From: Lagopus muta
Lineage: Eukaryota > Chordata > Aves > Galliformes > Phasianidae
Direction of reading: 5' to 3'
DNA: 64,000 bases
Assembly: GCF_023343835.1 (NCBI RefSeq)
Contig: NC_064437.1
Span: forward strand, 46,406,967-46,470,966
Shown one piece after another: positions 57,152 through 64,000 of this stretch (position 1 is the first letter of the stretch; every line of letters starts with the position of its first letter). A program made the translations under genes and the position numbers. The notes below the pieces were generated by a model, which did not search any database, was not told where the DNA came from, and saw only the letters and a list, made by a program, of their open reading frames with translations.

Positions 57152-60033
57152 TTATCACTGATTATACTAGTGATTTTTTTGGAAAAATGTAAAGTTCCCA
57201 TTTTAGGACTGCTAAATATTTTTTGTTTTTTTTCCAGTTTTAACTTCATTTTTAATTTAAGCAGCCTTATAAAATTGATTGCATTTGGAATACAACTGCC
57301 AAGTTTTAATAGTTTAAAATAATTCACAATTTGAAGCCAGTAAAAACTCTTGAAAAACAGCCATCATTCCTTAAGGGGAGTGTGCTTGCTGTAAAATATC
57401 CCTTTTAAAAGAGGAGCGCTAACTTTTTTTTTTTTAACTGTGAAGAAATAATTCTGATTTAGAAGAGGTGCTGGTGACCAGTGCTGCCCTCTACGGAGCC
57501 AGGTTTTGGGAGCACTGTGAACATTTTCCTCTACACCAGAGCTCCAGCAGCTGGAAAGTGAAGATACTTCATTCCTCTGCGTGCCGGTTTGAGAAGATAT
57601 GAGTAGGAAGAGTAATAGAAGGGACTCTGTAGCCACTCAATAGTGCAACTACTGACCTCCTTTACTTTTTTTAATTGAATTTTAATGCCCCACTAATTTT
57701 TTTAAAAATATTTGGCTTTAGATCTTTATAATTAAAAGAAGCAGCATGTGGAAAGGTAAAAGCCATGTAATCCCTGCAACCCATGTGAAAGGTACTTATA
57801 TCCTCCAATGGAGAAACAACTACACGTAAACCAATAGCCTATTAGGTTTGCCAAATGTGATCTTCAGCATGAATTGGAATAGAACTCACATGGGTTAGCA
57901 ATCCTGTTGCCATAGAAACTTATTCTGAATTTAGATCTGAAACCGACAAAACACAGCCCATGATGTCTTGTTAGCCCTAAGCCTTCATATGTGTATGGTA
58001 GCTGTTTGTAACAAATTTGTGATGTGAGTTTTCTTTGATTAACTAACTTCCATTTCCATTGGAAATGGGTTATTTATGGTTAATTCTGCCAGTGTTCAAG
58101 CTGCTCAGGGTTCCTCTGTTCTAAAGGCCTGATATTGCAGGTATGATGTAGAGAACAACAGACTACCATTATGAAATTAGCATTTACATCCAAATGGCCT
58201 TGGCAGTCACAAGCCAGCTTCAAGAATGCACATATATCTAGTTATACATGTATTATTTACTCTTTAAAAGCTATGTATAACTGAATTTACCAGCTCTGCA
58301 ACTTAGCAGAGTGACCTTCTGTGAAGTGGAAAAATAGCTGATTCAGTGGTGGATGCCAACATGTGGGCCTCTCATTTTGAGGACTGCTTTTATATCTTGG
58401 TGTCTTACTGTTATCTCTGTTTGTTTGACTCTGTGTGCATAAATCACATATCTGCAGCTTTCTAGAGAGTTATAGTATGTAGAGAGATGTGTTGTTGAAG
58501 CATACTTATACCTGCCAGCTGGGTCCTGGCTAGGGGAGTGGAAATCTGCTCTGCTACTGCTCTGTGGGGTGCTCTCTGTGGCTGGGTCTATTGTCAGAGC
58601 TGTTAATCCAATAAGTCTTGTACTAATGCAGCTTGACATTAAGATCTTTGTGAACTGCTAGGTTATAAAACTAAAATCAAGTGACATTCTGCAAGAGAGA
58701 CTGTCAAATCCTTGTTCAACTGGAAGAGGAGGGATGTAAGATAGGAGTCTTGATTCAGACCATAAATGGACTTGCAAGTCAAGAAACAGTCTTAGCTATA
58801 AGGATGCTTTATTCAAAGTTTGTTCAAAGTTGCTATTTTAAGTGTTTTCCTAGAGAAATTGAAGACGCGGCCTGAAAAGAGACAGCAAAATCCTTAAATG
58901 GTGACTAATCTAGATAACATTTAACTCCCCCCTATTAGATTAAGAGAAAAGCCTACATTTCTGACCTATTGGCTTGTTTAGACTTAAAGTCCTTGAGTAT
59001 GTGGGTATTTGGATGAGGCATCTTTGAATTAACAAAGTCCCTGTGTAGCAACAGTTAACTGAATCCCTTTTCAAGCTTTAGTCTGATGTCTAACAAACAT
59101 CCCTGCGTGCTGAGCACTTTGCTTGACCAAAATGTAGTGCAGTTTTGAACTCATTACTGTTGATCAGTCCTGAAGCATGTTTGAAACTGTACTGCCTCCT
59201 GTACTGTTTCTACAGTCAAACTGAGCTTGAATCCTCAGTTTTCAGCATTTTATGTCTTGTAAGATCTAGCCCCTTGCTGCTATTTTCAACCTGTTCTTTT
59301 TCTAGGAGTGCTTTTTAGATTTTAACTCTTTATGAGGCCTCCATGATGTGTCTTTTGACTTTTTTTTTTTTTACCAGTTACAGGAAACTAAGACTGGAGT
59401 ATTATAACAGCATAACTGGTTCATGTGGTCCTGGGCTGTGTGCCAAAACAAAGAAGAGACTGTGGGCAGGGGGGAGTAGGAATAGCTGGAGTGAAAAAGG
59501 TCATGTTCTCAGAGTAAGTGGCCACAACTTGGCATAGCTTTGGAAACTGCATCTGTTTATGCTAGTGAAATATTTGGCATGAAGTCACTGCCAGTTCTCA
59601 TTGATTTAGAATTTTGTTTTGTAGCCCTTCAGGTTATCATGTGGGACTCCCTGTCTTGACTCTGTGAGTTGTATTTCCTTTGTTTCTCTAAGGCTGGTGG
59701 ATTAAAAGAGTTGGCAGACTAGGTCAGATTTGAAAAATAGCTTGCGTGAGGGGGTCAAATGCTAAGGACTCTCATTCAGGAGGTGGAACTTTAATATGTG
59801 GTACCTTAGCTAGGGTTGTGGATGTGTTTGTGGCTCAGATTAGCTCAGCAATCATAGTTCAGAAATCTCAGCTGAAGATTATGTCCTCTTTTAGGCACTT
59901 CCTGAACAGGCATCTGTGAGTTTAGGATTGTTTTTTATGGTAAATGCAAAATACTACATTATAAAGAGTCACCTGTCTGGGAGCTGCGCAAGCAGACTGA
60001 ATAAAGCTATAGCAACAGCCTTTAATAACCTTG

Positions 60034-60063
60034 TTTTTTTTAAAAAAAAAAAAAAAAAAAAAA
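60034..60063. repeat. T8-A22 homopolymer tract
   Basis: Eight T followed directly by 22 A. No AATAAA lies closely upstream on the + strand (nearest ATAAAG at 60002), so a retrocopy tail is not supported. Confidence 0.9.
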
Positions 60064-63000
60064 CAGTAATAACAAATCATTAAAACTGTAATTAATGGAT
60101 ATGGTAAGAGTAGTAGTCTTTTATGAGGCCGTTGCTCCACCTTGGACATGGACTCAGGAAAAAAGTAGATTCTACTATAGTAACAATTGATGCAATTGAG
60201 TCTTTGATTCTTCATGGTGCCCTGCAGACAACCTGCAGTTTGCAGGGTAGGAATTTTGACTTTTTATTGTATTAAATGATTGTGACAAATACAGATATTC
60301 ATTCAGTATATTGCATCCTACTGTTTTCATGAAACTGATAATCACAGCAGTTACAGTGGGTATTATGCATCCAGTGCTATTGGATCCAGCAAGCCTTCTG
60401 TTGAGACAGCTCTGTGTTAACAGGCAGCAAAGATTTGGAGCCTTTTATTTGTCTGAGTTGGTTTTCTCTTGCTTATTTTTTTCCCCTGATCTGTTCAGAT
60501 GACAACCTCATCAGTTACTATGCCACAGAAGGTGGTATAATTCTGTAGAGTCTAGTAGGCAGAGTACTGTTTCTAAACTTGAATCTAAAGAAATTTGGGG
60601 GGAGGTGTTGGGGACTTGCATAACAGTAGAAACAAATGTAAAATGTCACTCCAATTACTAAATTATGAACTAGACCAATAGAAAACTGTGGACAAAGAAT
60701 AGAAAGAAAAGTACACAACCTGGTAATGTGGGAATCACTTTTCAATCTTCCCCTTTTGACAGAGTGTAATGGGTTGGATCCCTGGTTGGTGTTAGTCATC
60801 CCAGTACCTGGGTCAAAAGAGCTGCCACAGTTTCAGGCCATAAGCTGGTAACAGCTCAGCTGTATTGGATTTGTGCATGGTAGAAATAAGAACGTGCCCC
60901 AGTTTCTTTTCTGCAAGAATAAAAGATGGCACAAAAAACACAAACCAACCTGCAAAGCAAACAATCCTTGAATCTTACTTGCCATTTATTAGTATTTAAC
61001 CATGCAGTTTTCTACTTACAGGAATATTTCTGGGAAGAGAAGACTGAAATCTCTGTAAATTGTTTGCATCAGTACTTGCACATTATTTTGTGTACTCATG
61101 TGTGATTCAAATCGTGCAGTAAGCCACAGGTGGATACTGTATAGATTGGGAGGATGGACATGAAGTGGTTGGTGACTGAATTGGCTGCCTTTAAAATTGT
61201 CAATTAACTCATGCTTCCAGAAGTTCAAATAGTGGAAAAGCTCACTTCTAAATTCAAAGTCTGGTATATTTTTAAAGCAGAAATTCTAGGAAAAAGAAAA
61301 ATCATTGAGGAATTCTGTTGTCACAAGCAATTTTTAATGTGAGATTTCAAGCGTATTTTGCAAAACTAATTAGAACCATGACTTTGAGCACACTCAAAAA
61401 TCTGAACCACAACTTTTGCAAATCCATTTATATTCTATATACTTCCCAATGCAGTTGACAACTTTTCAGGAATAGTTCCATTGAATTAAACAGAATCAAG
61501 TACAGAGTAAGTACAGTGTCATGTAGAGACTTTAGTAAGGTAGTTGTAGATGTGTCAATCAGTTGTGTTTTGCAAAATAAAGGGATGTGGGTTTGCTAAT
61601 TGGGTCCTCCTACACCTATTTGCTATGAAATATTTGTGCTGTTCATACTCCTTGCATAGAGCACTTGTAACAGTAACATGACAAACCTGCTGGTACTTTA
61701 TCGTCTTCCATTGCTTCCCAACTTTAAGAACTGAGCTTACATTTTTTTCCAAAGCTAAATCTGAAGGAAGATGGACCTCTTACTTTACCTGGTCATAAAA
61801 TGTCTGTGCCCAAGAATGATGCAAAAGCTCTAGGAAAAAATCTTTACTGCTTCATTGAGATTACCAGAGTCTGACTAGCTCACATCTTTTTGCAGATCTG
61901 GAAAGGAAACCTAAAAAGATAGCTATATTGTCCTCAGTTGGAGACATGAAAATGATTTCATGAGAGATAACCAATGAGAAATCAGTCACTTTCTTGTACA
62001 AGTAGGACAAAACTTTGTGAGACGAAAAGCATATTGGAGACTTAAAAGACCATAGGCTTCCTATAGTACCACCTAATCTGCACAAAGTGGGAGTTATGCA
62101 ACACTCCTACAGTTATGTTGCTGCCTTCTCTGTTGTCTGCACTGTGGGGGTCCAGCTCTGCCCATAGCTGTGTGGTGTTGTCCTTTGTTTGATCCTGTGG
62201 AAGTGTGGGCAGCTGCTTAAGATGATCCAAATGTTGCCTAGTAACACTGCACAAAATAACTATTTGAATCTTCTCTATAGGGATTGCTTCCTTAAGGCTT
62301 GCTAGACTCAGGGAACACTTAAAATGTATGTTTTAAAAATGACTACATCAATATGCTTATCAACTCCTAATTTCTGATGTGAGGTAACAGTGAGGTTGGC
62401 CTTGTTATCTACAGTATGCTGCTTAAATGGGCTCAGCAGTGACATTCACTGCATCACTATCTGTGTAAAGTAAAATGTTGGTCATTTCATGTTACCCTCC
62501 TTGCAAAAGGTGTTTGATCACTGCCTTTGATGTGATGAATATTCAATTATGCCGTGTAATAGCTGAAATTTTTTTTCTCTTCTGAAATCCTTCATGTAGC
62601 AATTACTTTGCCCACTAACTTGAAACATTGAACAAATGACTCAAAATCTGAGGAAGCACCTGAGATCATCAGGTTGCTTTATGCTGGCAAGCTGCGATAA
62701 CTGTCACATAGTATAGAGCTGTGTCTCAGGAACAAAATTGTATTAAACGTTTTGCCCTCTTTGTGTTACTAAGACCTGGCAGCTGATGTGAAATTGTGTT
62801 AAAGTACACTTAAGATAAAGCTTCTAAGCTGGCTGTAGTGACAAACAATTTTAAAAAAAGAGAATACGGTGCAAGCTAATGGAAAAACCTCCTCCTGGTG
62901 TGATGAAGAAGCAGTTGAGACTGAAAAGCTTAAGGAGAAAGTTTGAAAGGTGGGTGATAACTAGACAAGGTTGCTGTACTTAAACAAAAAAAGGCCTTAC

Positions 63001-64000
63001 AACTGCAATACTGCTTTATGCATGTGGATACACAGTCAGTAGTGTTTTCCAATCCAGTGCTGTTATCAGACACCGACTCAATCCTGTCAGCAGCCAGGCC
63101 TCATCCTGCAGGGGAATTCTTGAGGTGGAGCCTCTGAAATAGGCCAGAACCTGCCTTCTGTCTGGTTCATGCAGCCAGATTTCCTTCTTGATGAGAGGAG
63201 GGGGGAAAAAAAGTTGCTCTTCAGCTATCTGTTGAGGATCCTAGTAACTGCTGTTCAAAAATGGCAGTGGCAAGCAGAAGTCAGCACATTTAAACTGGAA
63301 ATGATGTATGAACTATAAATACTGTGGGTAAATGAACAACTGCAAGAAGTGAATGAAATGAGCTTTATCTCACGCTTTTATATCAAAACAAACTCTCCCT
63401 CTGAAGTCCTCAGCTATCAGGGTTGGTGTCTTCCTCCTCCTGAACTGAAGGTGTGTGGTTTTGAGTTGCAGTTGCAGAGCATGACCCCTGGCAGGTGCTG
63501 TTGTTAGCAGGGTTAAGGGGAAGGTGGCTCTGGAGAGCTGAGTGATGCATCAGGGTTGGCTCAAGGCAGCAGTGGCATAGCTCATTGCTGAACTTGATGC
63601 AAGCCGTGGGAAACTGCATATTAGTGTTATTCTGCTTTGTGCTTTGTCCTTTGCCATCTAGCCTGCCGCCTATAGAAACAGATGCTCTGCAGTTGGAAGA
63701 GTAGAAACTCAATACAGCTTTTCGAGACTGCCTGGTGCTTTGGTGTGATTTATTTGCATGCTAGAAGTCTTGGCCTCCAGTTACCAATAATGATTTGCTT
63801 CCAAAATGCAGAGCAGGGTGTTCAGCATCATGAAACAAGGAATGCTGTTGTCTGCTGGGGAAGCTGGCTAGGCAAAGCAGCTCAGGTTGTGTGTGTTCTG
63901 GATAGAAAGCAGTTTGTTACAGATAGGTTTCCTCTTCCTGGCTCTGATGGGATATGGTTGGATTCTGATAAGGATGCCAAAGCTGACTTTTAGCCCTTTC

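Larger units (their letters stand above)
39506..64000. other. Large gene-poor region (intergenic or a long intron)
   Basis: About 24.5 kb at roughly 40% GC with no recognised coding exon, RNA gene or large repeat. Open frames reach at most 133 codons and look random. Noted in it are hairpins at 44336-44375 and 57122-57151, low-complexity tracts at 56194-56212 (AT) and 60034-60063, and two weak terminal-exon-like segments on + (49127-49222, 55300-55383). Confidence 0.5.

Noticed and set aside
60034-60063. A22 tract as a possible retrocopy tail
   Set aside because: There is no AATAAA at a suitable distance on the + strand, and the tract abuts a T8 run, which fits a simple homopolymer repeat better.

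Overview
This is a window of vertebrate nuclear DNA, almost certainly from a bird and probably a galliform such as chicken. The evidence is short introns, sharp CpG-island promoters, at least four CR1-type LINE fragments (two or more with the bird-typical 3' tail resembling ATTCTRTGATTCT), and protein sequences close to but distinct from the human orthologues. No prokaryotic feature, CRISPR array, tRNA or rRNA was seen.

Three protein-coding genes can be reconstructed. (1) Positions 1 to about 5215, + strand: the 3' end of PPP3CB (calcineurin A beta), with a 30-nt cassette exon (1819-1848), the terminal coding exon carrying the autoinhibitory segment (3534-3712), and a 1.5-kb 3' UTR. (2) About 7650-22870, - strand: complete ANXA7 (annexin A7), with one non-coding and 12 coding exons, 453 codons, all splice phases consistent. 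(3) About 29455-35000, - strand: complete EIF3F (translation initiation factor 3 subunit F), with eight exons, 332 codons, all phases consistent. ANXA7 and EIF3F start in CpG islands. The EIF3F promoter carries six CCAAT boxes in about 240 bp and a YY1-like site over its ATG.

Between ANXA7 and EIF3F (about 23-29.4 kb) there is no gene I recognise, but there are three unexplained protein-like stretches, reported with low confidence. Downstream of EIF3F's promoter, 35.4-64 kb is essentially gene-empty by eye. It holds a pair of diverged direct repeats resembling a small LTR element (37.3-38.6 kb), a CR1, an orphan CpG island at 39.3-39.5 kb that could be the promoter of a gene with exons beyond the window, two good hairpins, and low-complexity tracts.

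The three genes do not form a pathway: PPP3CB is a Ca2+/calmodulin phosphatase, ANXA7 a Ca2+-dependent membrane-binding protein, and EIF3F a translation factor. The gene order is the notable point. In human, PPP3CB and ANXA7 lie in the same orientation on 10q22 with MSS51 between them, and EIF3F is on 11p15. Here PPP3CB and ANXA7 converge tail to tail and EIF3F lies next door. I found no convincing undescribed system. The best leads are a candidate 50-nt frame-breaking cassette exon in ANXA7, a poly(A)-tailed retrocopy-like insertion in ANXA7 intron 1, two independent 28-bp tandem duplications near the EIF3F 3' end, and the unexplained reading frames at 23-26 kb.
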